Of a stretch of DNA of 64,000 nucleotides, positions 25,823 to 34,535 are shown in pieces. The position numbers and the translations under genes are program-made. The notes beneath the pieces were generated by a model. That model searched no databases and was not told the origin of the DNA. It saw nothing but the letters and a program-made list of their open reading frames with translations. The stretch comes from JANQIO01 sp043513815 (GTDB lineage: Bacteria > Pseudomonadota > Gammaproteobacteria > Pseudomonadales > Halieaceae): NCBI GenBank assembly GCA_043513815.1, contig CP121313.1:1240001-1304000 (forward strand). The letters are read 5' to 3'. Within the stretch, counting starts at the first letter, position 1; each line of letters opens with the position of its first letter.

Positions 25823-27082
25823 TCACTCTTCAGCATAAGCCCGCGCCACTTCTTCGGCGATGATTTTGACGCCGGCCTGCACCATTTCCGCATCCTGGGC
25901 GTAGGACACGCGGATGCACTCGTTGCGGTGGGGCCAGTCTTCGGCGTCTATGCCGATGAAGAAATCCTGCCCCGGTGCCACCAGCACGCCGCGGGCCTTG
26001 AGGCGTTCGTAAAGTGCCTGGCTGGAGATCGGCAGGCCCTCGAACCACAGCCACAGAAAGATCGCCCCCTCCGGCTTGTGGATATGGAAGGGCAGGTCAC
26101 CCAGCGCCTCGCGGAACCAGTTGACCGTCTGCTGGGAGCGCTCCCGGTAGAAGGGCGTTACATGCTTTTCGGTCAGCTCAATGATCTCACCGCTGCGAAA
26201 CCACTCGCGGGCAATCGCCGGGCCCAGGTTGCCGCAGGCCAGGCTGACGATGGTGTTGGCATTGGTGTAGGCGTTGATAATGTCCTCTCTGGCCACCAGG
26301 ATTCCGGTACGCACGCCGGGCAGGCCGAGCTTCGACAGGCTCAGCGCCAGAATGATGTTGTCGTTCCACATGGGAGTGGCCTCGACAAAACAGATGTTGG
26401 GAAACGGCAGGCCGTAGGCGCCATCGATAATCAGCGGGATATCGCGTTGGCGGGCGATCTGGTCCAGGTGCTGGAGCTCCCCATCGGTCAGTACGTTGCC
26501 CGAGGGGTTGGTGGGGCGCGACACACACAGGGCGCCGACGGATTCATCCGGGTCCAGCTCGGAGAAGTCCACCCGGTACTTGAAGATATGGTCATCGAGA
26601 ATATCAATGCTGGGTCGCGTTGCACTGAAGAAATGCTCACTGAGGCCTACATCCGCATAGCCCAGGTACTCAGGCGTCAGCGGCAGGTGGATAGTGCGCT
26701 GGCTGCCATCGGGCATGTGGCCGGCAAACATGTTGTAGATAACGAAAAACGCTGACTGGCTGCCGTTGGACACGGCGACATTGCGGGCACTCAGGTCCCA
26801 GCCGTACTGGTTGTTGAGGAACTTCGCGACCTGCTCACGAAAATCCATGTCGCCCTGGGGCGACTGGTAGATGCCGAACAGCGCGTGCCGCTGCCTCGGG
26901 TCCTGCATCAGCGCTTCCAGGCGCTGCTGGAAGAGGGCCTCTACATCCACCAGCCGACTGGGATTGCCGCCGCCCATGAAGATCGCGTCAGGATTGCTGT
27001 GCAGTGCCTCGCCAAGGTCTTCCATCAGTTCGACGATGCCGGATTTTCCGGAAAATTTTTCCCCGAATGCAGATAGTTTCAT
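25823..27082 (-). CDS. avtA: Valine--pyruvate aminotransferase
   Basis: PLP-dependent class I aminotransferase (419 aa, the length of E. coli AvtA) interconverting valine plus pyruvate with 2-ketoisovalerate plus alanine. ATG 27082 gives the AvtA-like start MKLSAFGEKFSGKSGIVELM and follows AGGGGGA; a longer in-frame start would add 29 unlike residues. Blocks shared with AvtA: GGGNPSRL, VSNGSQSAFF, CVSRPTNPSGNV, IDGAYGLPFP, and the PLP lysine in LSLSKLGLPGVRTG. C-terminus HKPEGAIFLWLWFEGLPI is also characteristic. Monocistronic, divergent from glpD. Confidence 0.95.
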   Translation of the reverse strand: MKLSAFGEKFSGKSGIVELMEDLGEALHSNPDAIFMGGGNPSRLVDVEALFQQRLEALMQDPRQRHALFGIYQSPQGDMDFREQVAKFLNNQYGWDLSARNVAVSNGSQSAFFVIYNMFAGHMPDGSQRTIHLPLTPEYLGYADVGLSEHFFSATRPSIDILDDHIFKYRVDFSELDPDESVGALCVSRPTNPSGNVLTDGELQHLDQIARQRDIPLIIDGAYGLPFPNICFVEATPMWNDNIILALSLSKLGLPGVRTGILVAREDIINAYTNANTIVSLACGNLGPAIAREWFRSGEIIELTEKHVTPFYRERSQQTVNWFREALGDLPFHIHKPEGAIFLWLWFEGLPISSQALYERLKARGVLVAPGQDFFIGIDAEDWPHRNECIRVSYAQDAEMVQAGVKIIAEEVARAYAEE

Positions 27083-27279
27083 TGGTCCCCCTGTGGCCGC
27101 CTGTGAGGATACTCCCTCCGCCGGAGGGAGCCAACCGTGCCCCGCTTGAGATCGCGCGGGGCAGACCACCCTGCTCGGCGGTCACCGGGTGAGCTTGCAC
27201 CACGGCTGTCGGACGTGAGGCGGGGTGACGGTTTTGTATTCGCTACCTCGTCCCGGTAACCTTGTAACAAGGGGGAAAA
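27083..27279. promoter_or_regulatory. avtA-glpD divergent regulatory region with two hairpins
   Basis: Two perfect inverted repeats lie here: CTCCCTCCG (27112-27120) / CGGAGGGAG (27122-27130), and GCCCCGC (27139-27145) / GCGGGGC (27156-27162). They could be operators or 5'-UTR hairpins for avtA. AAGGGGGAA precedes the glpD ATG. Promoter boxes are not clear. Confidence 0.45.
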
Positions 27280-28923
27280 ATGTCGCTACGCAGTGCCAAC
27301 ATTGAAAAGCTCAAGAATCGAACCTTCGACGTGCTGATCGTCGGTGGCGGTATCAACGGTGCCGTGTCGGCGGCCTCGCTGGCGGCCCGTGGCGTCAAGG
27401 TAGCGCTGATTGACCGTGGCGACTTTGCTGGCGAGGTGAGCTCTCACTCCTCCAACCTGGCCTGGGGCGGCATCAAATACCTGGAGAGCTACGAGTTCAT
27501 GCTGGTACGCAAACTGTGCAAGTGCCGCAACCAGTTGATGCGTGAATATCCGTCCACGGTGCGTGAGATTCGATTTCTCACCACCATCCAGAAGGGCTTC
27601 CGCTTTCATCCTTCTCTGGTGTTCCTGGGTACCATTCTCTACTGGTTCATCGGCCTGTTTGGTACTCGCCCGCCGCGTTTCCTGACCCGCAAGCAGCTGG
27701 CCCTGCGCGACGCTGCTATTAACACCGAGGGCGCCGCCGGTGGCTTCGAATATTCCGACTGCTATCTGCACGACAACGACGCCCGTTTTGTTTTCAATTT
27801 TATCCGCTCCAGCATGAACTACGGCTGTATCGCGGCAAACTACGTTGAATCCCAGGGTGCCGAGCGCCGCGATGGGCTCTGGCAGCTCAAGGCCCGGGAC
27901 GTGGAAGGCGGTGATGAATTCACGATACGCGCCAAAGCGCTCATCAATGCCTGCGGTCCCTGGGTGGACAGCCACAATCGGCTGAGCGGCGAGCAGACCG
28001 AATACCAGCACGTGTTTTCAAAGGGTATTCACCTGATCGTGGACAGGGTTACGTCGCATCATCGGGTGCTGACCTTCTTCGCCAGCGACGGCCGCCTGTT
28101 CTTCGTGATTCCCATGGGTGAGCGCACCTGTGTGGGTACCACGGATACGCGCGTCGACGACCCGAAGGAAGGTGTCACCGATGGCGACCGGCGTTTCGTG
28201 CTGGAGAACGTTTCCAGCCTCCTGAAGTTGCCCAAACCGCTGCGAGAAGAAGATATCATCGCCGAGCGTTGCCACGTGCGGCCGTTGGCCACCCAGCGCA
28301 GCACCGAAGACTGCGAGGGGGTCGAATGGGTGCAGCTATCGCGCAAGCACCAGATCGAGGCCGATGCCGAGAGCTGTCATCTCAGCATCTATGGCGGCAA
28401 GCTCACCGACTGCCTCAATGTGGGTGATGAGGTCGCCCAGGCTGTTCGCGACTTTGGCGTCGAAATCCCCGACTTTCGGCGCAAGTGGTACGGCGAGCCA
28501 GACCAGGTGATCCGCGACGAGTTTTTCTACCAGGCCCACATGATGAACCTCGACAGTCTTACGCCGACCACGTCTATCGAACCCCTGTCAGCGCGGCTGT
28601 GGCGTCGCTACGGCGACAAGGCCATCGACATGCTGGAGGCCATTCGCCAGGATCCGGACCAGGCCGAGCTGTTCATTGAGCACACCGAGTACCTGCGCTG
28701 CGAAATCGAAGAAGCCGCCGAAAGCGAAATGGTCGTCAAGCTTGAGGACTTCCTGCGTCGTCGCTCAAAGATTTCCCTGGTGGTGCGGCACGACGACATC
28801 ATCCACGCCCGTGGCCTGATGGAAGCTTGCCAGGTCCTGTTTGGTGACCGGGCACAGCAGAAATACCAGGAATATGTGAATGACCACGGCGGCGAACCGG
28901 CGTCGCAACTGCGACTGGCCTAG
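27280..28923 (+). CDS. glpD: FAD-dependent glycerol-3-phosphate dehydrogenase
   Basis: Aerobic-type sn-glycerol-3-phosphate dehydrogenase (547 aa) that oxidises G3P to dihydroxyacetone phosphate and passes electrons to quinone at the inner membrane. N-terminal FAD fold VLIVGGGINGAVSAASLAARG, then DRGDFAGEVSSHSSNLAWGGIKYLE, which is the conserved GlpD block with substrate-contacting residues. Later INACGPWVDSHN and FFVIPMGERTCVGTTDT are also typical, with the C-terminal helical domain after about residue 400. Its last 44 nt overlap the barrel gene, so the two are cotranscribed. No glpFK genes are present. Confidence 0.93.
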   Translation: MSLRSANIEKLKNRTFDVLIVGGGINGAVSAASLAARGVKVALIDRGDFAGEVSSHSSNLAWGGIKYLESYEFMLVRKLCKCRNQLMREYPSTVREIRFLTTIQKGFRFHPSLVFLGTILYWFIGLFGTRPPRFLTRKQLALRDAAINTEGAAGGFEYSDCYLHDNDARFVFNFIRSSMNYGCIAANYVESQGAERRDGLWQLKARDVEGGDEFTIRAKALINACGPWVDSHNRLSGEQTEYQHVFSKGIHLIVDRVTSHHRVLTFFASDGRLFFVIPMGERTCVGTTDTRVDDPKEGVTDGDRRFVLENVSSLLKLPKPLREEDIIAERCHVRPLATQRSTEDCEGVEWVQLSRKHQIEADAESCHLSIYGGKLTDCLNVGDEVAQAVRDFGVEIPDFRRKWYGEPDQVIRDEFFYQAHMMNLDSLTPTTSIEPLSARLWRRYGDKAIDMLEAIRQDPDQAELFIEHTEYLRCEIEEAAESEMVVKLEDFLRRRSKISLVVRHDDIIHARGLMEACQVLFGDRAQQKYQEYVNDHGGEPASQLRLA

Positions 28924-30307
28924 CACTATTCTGAAAACGACAATCACGCCACCGCTGCTTTCCCTGCTGGTGCTGCTGGCCTCGCCGGTCGCAGCCGAAC
29001 CCTGGCGCCTCCAAAACCAGAACGTGCCTGAGTGGCTGAGCCTGTCTGGCCAGCAGCGCTACCGGGTCGAAGTCATGGACAATACCTTTCGCGCGGTCGA
29101 TCCCGGCTTTGACCAGATGACCAGTTCACGGCTGTTGCTGGCGGCCGAGGCGAAAGGTGAGCACTGGTTTGTGGGTGCAGAGTTGCAGGACAGTCGAGCC
29201 TGGTGGCATGACGACCGTACGCCGGTGGGTACTGATGATGTCAACGCCGGTGAATTCCTGCAGGCCTATGTAGGGCTTCGCGACAAGGACGTTTTTGTGG
29301 CCGGCGATGAACTGGCGCTCTACGCCGGGCGCATGACGCTCAACATGGGCGCCAGCCGTATTGTCGCCCGCAACGGCTATCGCAATACCATCAATGGCTT
29401 CGCTGGGGTAAGACTCGCCTGGCAGGGCGCCGGCGGCAGCCGGGTGCAGGCTTTCTATACGCTGCCCATGGAGCGCCTGCCCGACGTCACCGATCGCGAC
29501 GCGTTGCGTGACAATGAAATAGAAAACGACCAGTCGACCCGCGACCGGGTGTTGTGGGGCATAGAAGCGGCCAGACTGGCGGTAGACGATGAACGCCTGG
29601 CCGACCTCTACCTTGTTGGCTTCAAGGAAGATGGCAGACCCTCTGTGCCGGTCCGTGAGCGCGACCACCTGACGCTGGGCGGCAGGTTCTATGACGAACG
29701 CGGCCCCTGGCAATGGGAAATCGAGGCCGCCTGGCAGTGGGGCAGCGCGCGGGGCACCATCCTGCCCGAGGACACCGACAAGCTTGATCAGGAAGCCTGG
29801 CTGTTGCACTTGGAGGTCAGTCACGTGTTCGATGGGCCGGCCCATCTCAGGCTCTACGCCAAGTACAACTACGCCAGTGGTGACAGTGACCCGACCGACG
29901 ACAAGCTGGAGCGCTTTGACACATTGTTCGCCGCCCGTCGTCGTGATTTCGGCTTGCTGGGCTTGTATGGTCCTTTTTTCTTTTCGAATATTTCGTCGCC
30001 GGCCGTCGGATTGAAAATGCAGCTGGCGCCTTCCCTGAAATTCGAAACCAGTTACCGGCCCGCCTGGCTGGCAGAGAAACGCGACTTCTTTGTCGGTTCC
30101 GGCATCAGGGACCGCTCCGGGCGTTCGGGCGATTTTATTGGCCACCAGTTCGATGCCCGGGTGGACTGGGAGCTGTTGCCTGGCCAGCTCACGCTGATGT
30201 TCGGTGCTGCCTACCTGAACAAGGGCGAATTCCTCAAGGACGCACCGCTGGCGCCTGACAACGGCGACACGGTGTACGGCGTTACCCAGTTCATACTGAA
30301 ATTCTAG
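28880..30307 (+). CDS. Outer-membrane beta-barrel protein (alginate-export/AlgE-like family)
   Basis: Predicted 475-aa outer-membrane porin. A signal peptide (core ITPPLLSLLVLLASPVAA) is followed by EPWRLQNQNVPEWLSLSGQQ, the usual beginning of alginate-export family barrels, then amphipathic beta strands such as LALYAGRMTLNMGASRIVARNGYRN (given only in part as GRMTLNMGASRI) and a C-terminal TQFILKF with terminal Phe. ATG 28880 overlaps glpD by 44 nt; it gives a long n-region but is the only start before the signal core. Coexpression with glpD hints at uptake of a polyol or phospholipid-derived compound. Ligand unknown. Confidence 0.82.
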   Translation: MTTAANRRRNCDWPSTILKTTITPPLLSLLVLLASPVAAEPWRLQNQNVPEWLSLSGQQRYRVEVMDNTFRAVDPGFDQMTSSRLLLAAEAKGEHWFVGAELQDSRAWWHDDRTPVGTDDVNAGEFLQAYVGLRDKDVFVAGDELALYAGRMTLNMGASRIVARNGYRNTINGFAGVRLAWQGAGGSRVQAFYTLPMERLPDVTDRDALRDNEIENDQSTRDRVLWGIEAARLAVDDERLADLYLVGFKEDGRPSVPVRERDHLTLGGRFYDERGPWQWEIEAAWQWGSARGTILPEDTDKLDQEAWLLHLEVSHVFDGPAHLRLYAKYNYASGDSDPTDDKLERFDTLFAARRRDFGLLGLYGPFFFSNISSPAVGLKMQLAPSLKFETSYRPAWLAEKRDFFVGSGIRDRSGRSGDFIGHQFDARVDWELLPGQLTLMFGAAYLNKGEFLKDAPLAPDNGDTVYGVTQFILKF

Positions 30308-30356
30308 CCTGCCTCGCTGCGGCGGCACTAGATAATCGGTAAGTGAGGCGGGCTAG
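30304..30356. terminator. Inverted repeat between convergent genes
   Basis: CTAGCCTGCCTC (30304-30315) pairs with GAGGCGGGCTAG (30345-30356), 12 bp with one G-U type pair. It has no T tract, so a bidirectional terminator or 3'-end stabiliser is only likely, not certain. Confidence 0.5.
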
Positions 30357-30358
30357 CC

Positions 30359-31714
30359 TCAGGCCCCCGGGTTGTTCTGCCGGTAGATGTCGAGGAAGAA
30401 GTTTTTCACCAGTGCCTCCGCTTCGGCACGGTCCATTCGGTTTTGCCTGGCGAGGCGGGCGGCGATCGCCTCTATCGAGGTCTTGCCATCCACTTCCGCC
30501 GCCAGTTCGCTGTGAATGCGATGTTGACGGGCGAAGTCATCAAAGTAGCGTACCCTGGGAATAGGCCGAGCGGTGTCCAGCACCCAGCCGGGCAGTAGTT
30601 GCGCGTCATCGCGGGCCGGCACGTCGGCGGTTTTTTCGGCGCACCAGGACCATACCCGTTCCATGCGATAGCCGGCGTTGTGGGGTGACTGCAGATAGGG
30701 CATCTCGGTTTCTGTGGCCTCTCCCATGGCGAAACCGCAGTCCGCGGCGATGCCACTGACTTCTTCTACCGTGTAGCAATAGGCATCGCGCCGCTGGTTG
30801 AACACCAGGCTGCCGAAGTTCACCCAGCTTCCACCCAGCGGCAGGTATTGGTTGAGGTCGGTGAGGAAACGGCTTAATTCATGGGGCTGTATGTCGATCA
30901 GCCAGGGTGTTACCACCAGATCAAAAGCGCCGGGCATGAAGGCATTTCGGGCCACGTCGGCGAAAGTCAGCTGGAGATTGGCCGGCCACTCTGCCAGGCC
31001 CTGGAAAGCCTGCTCGACGACGATGTTGTCGGCACCGCGCGGCTGGGCGGGGAATTCGTGCAGGGTGAAATCCTGTCCGGAAAAAATTCTGTCCGCCGCC
31101 AGCAGCAGCAGAGGGTTGATATCGGTGGCCACCGTCAGTGCCGGTTGCAGCGCGGCATTCAGGTCGTGTGCGAGGCGGGCACTGCCGGCGCCCAACACCA
31201 GCAGTCTCTCCGGCCGGTTGTCGCCCAACAAATCCAGCACCAGTTCGCAATTGCGTAGATTTTCTGCGTCACCCCAGATCCAGTCGCGGTACAGGTTGGC
31301 TTCGTAGCTCAGCAGGTTCTGGGTCGATGGGGCGCGATCACGTAGCACGTCGTACAGCGACTTCTCCGCCACCCGGGCGCTCGCGATGGGTGAAACCAGT
31401 TCGGTCACATTGGTCAGGAAGGCCCGCTTGGCGTCGCGCAGGCGGGCGAGCCGAGGCTGGCTCACCGCGGCTGCGCTTTTCAGTTCGCGCTCCAGGGCGT
31501 CGGCCTCAGTGGCCAGTACCTGCCGGAAATGATTGAGCTTGGCGCCCCAGTCCAGCAGGGAGTTGCGAGGGTGAGGCAATAACCAGGGTATACCGTCGAT
31601 CAGCGGGTAAACCTGCTCGCCGTCCGTCGAATGCAGTTCGTCCCCGGAGCGAGTCAGTTCACTTCCGGTGACCGGGCAGCGCAAAAGCGCCTGGAATGTG
31701 TCGCTCAGTTTCAT
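30359..31714 (-). CDS. Trm112-like/methyltransferase (carnosine N-methyltransferase-like)/PqqD-like fusion
   Basis: 451-aa protein with three recognisable parts. Residues 5-50 (LLRCPVTGSELTR, VYPLIDGIPWLLP) look like a Trm112/YcaR domain. About 125-370 form a SAM-dependent methyltransferase: motif I LLVLGAGSARLAHDLN, acidic motif II VATDINPLLL, and ending in LPLGGSWVNFGSLVF, like the N2227/CARNMT1 carnosine methyltransferases. The C-terminus (DGKTSIEAIAARLARQNRMD) resembles PqqD-like peptide-binding domains. Substrate unknown; a peptide or small dipeptide is suggested by the last domain. Single gene, convergent with the barrel gene. Confidence 0.75.
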   Translation of the reverse strand: MKLSDTFQALLRCPVTGSELTRSGDELHSTDGEQVYPLIDGIPWLLPHPRNSLLDWGAKLNHFRQVLATEADALERELKSAAAVSQPRLARLRDAKRAFLTNVTELVSPIASARVAEKSLYDVLRDRAPSTQNLLSYEANLYRDWIWGDAENLRNCELVLDLLGDNRPERLLVLGAGSARLAHDLNAALQPALTVATDINPLLLLAADRIFSGQDFTLHEFPAQPRGADNIVVEQAFQGLAEWPANLQLTFADVARNAFMPGAFDLVVTPWLIDIQPHELSRFLTDLNQYLPLGGSWVNFGSLVFNQRRDAYCYTVEEVSGIAADCGFAMGEATETEMPYLQSPHNAGYRMERVWSWCAEKTADVPARDDAQLLPGWVLDTARPIPRVRYFDDFARQHRIHSELAAEVDGKTSIEAIAARLARQNRMDRAEAEALVKNFFLDIYRQNNPGA

Positions 31715-31810
31715 GCCGGGGGTGCAGGTCAGGTACTAAGCCAGCAGTATACGGCACCCGGATTGAGTGCTCGGACGATGTGTGTCTCAAAAGCGGTGTC
31801 AGGCGAACAC

Positions 31811-33115
31811 TCAGATCCAGTGCATCAAGGCCACGGCCATAACCAGGCCAATCATGGGAATGACCACGGTAAGGGCGGCCACCGGGCCGTAGGCGCTGTG
31901 GTGGGTCTCGCGGCAGATGGCGCGGATGGTGGTTACCACGTAGCCATTGTGGGGCAGGGAATCCAGGGCGCCGGAGGCAATAGAGCTTATCCGGTGTAGT
32001 TGCTCCATGTTGACGTCGGTTTCCTGGTAGTAGGGCGCCAGCACCGGCAGGGCAATCGACAAGCCCCCGGAGGCGGAGCCGGTAAGGCCAGCAATCACCG
32101 TGACGGCAATAGCCGCGCCAATCAGTTCGCTACCAGGAATGCCGGTCATGGCCCCCACCGCCACCGCAAAGGCCGGGCTGGCTTTGGCAACGGTGCCGAA
32201 ACCCACCACCGCGGAGGTATTGCCAATGGCAATCAGTGCGCCGGTAGTACCTTCGCCAATGGCGCGGTCCATATTGTGAAAGTGCTTCCAGTTGATCGCC
32301 ATGATCGCCAGGCAGCCGCCCCCCAGGGCAAGAATCAGTGCGTACTGGGCATAGGACTCGTGAAAGAAGAACGACACCAGTAGCACCACCAGCAGCGGGA
32401 GCAGGCCAGTGACAGGGTGAGGGTAGTCCCGCTCAGGAATCTCCGGGTCGCCGGGGCGCACTTCAAAGTGCTCGCCGTTGGCCACGGCTTTGCCGATCAT
32501 CCGGTTGAGCCACCAGAAACCGGCACTGGCCATGAACACAGCGACGATCAGGCTGACTTCCCAGGCGGCATAGGGTGTGGTGCCGAGAAACTTGATGGGT
32601 ATCCAGTTCTGGATTTCCGGGCTGCCGGCGCTGGTCATGGTGAAGGTCACGGAGCCGAAGGCCAGGGCCCCGGGAATGAAGCGGCGCGGCAGATTGGCGT
32701 CCTTGAACAGGCTTAACGCCATGGGATAAACGGAAAAGGCGACGATAAATACGCTGACACCGCCATAGGTGAGAATAGCGCAGGCGATCACTACCGCAGC
32801 CACGGCGTGTTTCATGCCCAGGCGCTCGACAATCCAGCGCGCCAGGCTGTCGGCGGAGCCGGTATCTTCCATGAATTTGCCGAACAGGCTGCCCAGCAGG
32901 AACATCAGGAACCAGGCCGCCACGAAGCTGGCAAAGCCGTCCATGTAGGTCGTAACGAAGGCGGTGCCCCCGTCGGTCGGAAAGATTGGTACGCCACCGG
33001 TCAGGCCCACAATCAGGGCGCAAAACGGGGCGGCGATAAACAGGTTCCAGCCCCGCAGGGCCAGCAGAGTCAGCAGCAGCAGGCCGCCAACCAGTCCAAT
33101 CATGCTGATCATCAA
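31811..33115 (-). CDS. GntP-family permease
   Basis: Polytopic inner-membrane transporter (434 aa) of the gluconate:H+ symporter family, whose members carry gluconate, other sugar acids or hydroxy acids such as 3-hydroxybutyrate. About 12 hydrophobic segments; typical GntP blocks are YGGVSVFIVAFSVYP, TMTSAGSPEIQNWIP, TVIAGLTGSASGGLSIALP and SGALDSLPHNGYVVTTI. The last two are the most family-specific. It lies 63 nt downstream of the AhpD-like gene on the same strand. Substrate not deducible; the SGALDSLPHNG form is typical of hydroxy-acid-type members. Confidence 0.9.
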   Translation of the reverse strand: MMISMIGLVGGLLLLTLLALRGWNLFIAAPFCALIVGLTGGVPIFPTDGGTAFVTTYMDGFASFVAAWFLMFLLGSLFGKFMEDTGSADSLARWIVERLGMKHAVAAVVIACAILTYGGVSVFIVAFSVYPMALSLFKDANLPRRFIPGALAFGSVTFTMTSAGSPEIQNWIPIKFLGTTPYAAWEVSLIVAVFMASAGFWWLNRMIGKAVANGEHFEVRPGDPEIPERDYPHPVTGLLPLLVVLLVSFFFHESYAQYALILALGGGCLAIMAINWKHFHNMDRAIGEGTTGALIAIGNTSAVVGFGTVAKASPAFAVAVGAMTGIPGSELIGAAIAVTVIAGLTGSASGGLSIALPVLAPYYQETDVNMEQLHRISSIASGALDSLPHNGYVVTTIRAICRETHHSAYGPVAALTVVIPMIGLVMAVALMHWI

Positions 33116-33178
33116 GGGTCCTGTGATGGCAGGCGCCCATGTCGGAGTGGCGCCGTTCTTATGGTTGAGTGTTGAAAG

Positions 33179-33739
33179 CTATCCAGCCAGCATTTTGCCA
33201 AAGTCCTGGTAGGGTGTCGCGCTGTCCTTCAGGGTCTCGTGACGCTCGCGGGCATTGGCGGCGCCTGTGTCGGTAGGGATCACCCCGGTCCCTTCGACAA
33301 TGCGATTCATCATGTTGAAGCATGCGCAGACCAGAATGGCGTTGTAGAAGGCGTCTTCGCTCCAGCCCGCGTCCAGTACTTCACGGGCGTCGTCGTCTGT
33401 GAGGCGCGATGGAGACAGGGTCAGCTTACGCAGGTAGGCCAGCAGCGGCAGCCATCTGGCGGGCAACCCTGCCTTCTCGGGTTCATTGACCAGGTGTTCG
33501 AACACATCCGGGTCGATACCGTGCACCTCGGCGATCATCCGGTGCGAACCATGACAGAAATTGCAGGCATTGATGCCGGAGGTAAACGCGGCGATCAGTT
33601 CCCGCTCTCCGGCGCTCAGCTCCGATTCCCCGCGCAGTACCTGGTCGTGAAACGCCAGCAGCGGCTCTACGCCGCGGGGGAAGCGTTTGAAGACATCCAT
33701 CAGGTGCGGCTGGTCGGGCAGCGAGGGCAGGCGTGACAT
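33179..33739 (-). CDS. AhpD-like/carboxymuconolactone decarboxylase family protein
   Basis: 186-aa all-helical protein of the AhpD/CMD superfamily (peroxidase-related branch). The redox motif CNFCHGSH (Cys-x-x-Cys-x-x-x-His) is intact, preceded by LIAAFTSGINA; AhpD-like proteins use it to reduce peroxides or partner disulfides. ATG 33739 has GGAG 7 nt upstream and is preferred over an upstream start that adds ten unlike residues. It is 53 nt beyond the unknown gene after the TonB receptor, so it probably belongs to that operon. Substrate unknown. Confidence 0.85.
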   Translation of the reverse strand: MSRLPSLPDQPHLMDVFKRFPRGVEPLLAFHDQVLRGESELSAGERELIAAFTSGINACNFCHGSHRMIAEVHGIDPDVFEHLVNEPEKAGLPARWLPLLAYLRKLTLSPSRLTDDDAREVLDAGWSEDAFYNAILVCACFNMMNRIVEGTGVIPTDTGAANARERHETLKDSATPYQDFGKMLAG

Positions 33740-33792
33740 GGGTAAACTCCTGGGCCGGTGGGGCTCCACAGTATAGACCGGCTGCGGGAAGC

Positions 33793-34533
33793 CTACTTCC
33801 AGCGCAGGCGCACGGTACAGTCAGTGTTCGGCAAGTGAGGTTCGAATTCCATGCGCAGGCCGTTTTCCGGGCTGCTGAACAGCGCTTCAAAAGGTCCTTT
33901 GCAGATCATCTGGCAGCCTTCCGCCGGGAGTTCTCCCGGCACGGGCAGGGAGTCCGCCGAGGCGCAGCGGTGCCATGCGCAGTCGGGTATATACATGGTC
34001 ATGGTGCCGGCATCCATATCCATGTCGCGCATTTCGGCAGGCCCGGTGAGGAAGCCTGCCGGGTTAAACGTGTCAAAAATGAATTTCTGCACAGCCCCGG
34101 GTTGCTTGCGCTGGCCCTGCTTGTGGCGATTCTTCTCCGACATGGTATTCATCATGGCAATGAAGTCCGCGGTGGTTTCTTCTGCGGTGGATACGCAGGT
34201 GCCAATCACAATCTCTTCGTACTGGGCCTGGGAATAGTGCTTGCGCAGTTCCAGCAGTGCCCACTCCGCTTCCCGCACAAAGTTGCCGTAGCGTTTGCGC
34301 CATTTCTGCCGCGGCGAGTCCGACCACTTGCAGGCCTCCCGCCGGGCCTTGATAGCCCGGTAGCCGGCGTCAATCTCAGCCGGGTCGCCGGACAGGCGCA
34401 GTATGGGCAGCAATGTGTGGGTTACCAGCGGCATGGATCGGGCCAGTAGTATGGACTTTGACATCCACATGTCGATCCAGGCCTGGGGTCCCCATTGATA
34501 CCACCAGTGCCGTAGGCCCGTGCGCCCAGCCAT
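33793..34533 (-). CDS. Unknown protein, possibly ATC-hydrolase-like
   Basis: About 246 aa. I do not firmly recognise it. The C-terminal third (IPDCAWHRCASADSLPVPG, then CQMICKGPFEALFSS and NTDCTVRLRWK) has the Cys/Asp/Glu pattern of L-2-amino-thiazoline-4-carboxylate hydrolase-like proteins, but the match is weak. The N-terminus is Trp-rich and basic. The start used is ATG 34533, 2 nt after the TonB-receptor stop (TGATAATG); a TTG at 34539 is possible. Translational coupling to the receptor suggests a role in using its ligand. Confidence 0.55.
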   Translation of the reverse strand: MAGRTGLRHWWYQWGPQAWIDMWMSKSILLARSMPLVTHTLLPILRLSGDPAEIDAGYRAIKARREACKWSDSPRQKWRKRYGNFVREAEWALLELRKHYSQAQYEEIVIGTCVSTAEETTADFIAMMNTMSEKNRHKQGQRKQPGAVQKFIFDTFNPAGFLTGPAEMRDMDMDAGTMTMYIPDCAWHRCASADSLPVPGELPAEGCQMICKGPFEALFSSPENGLRMEFEPHLPNTDCTVRLRWK

Positions 34534-34535
34534 TA

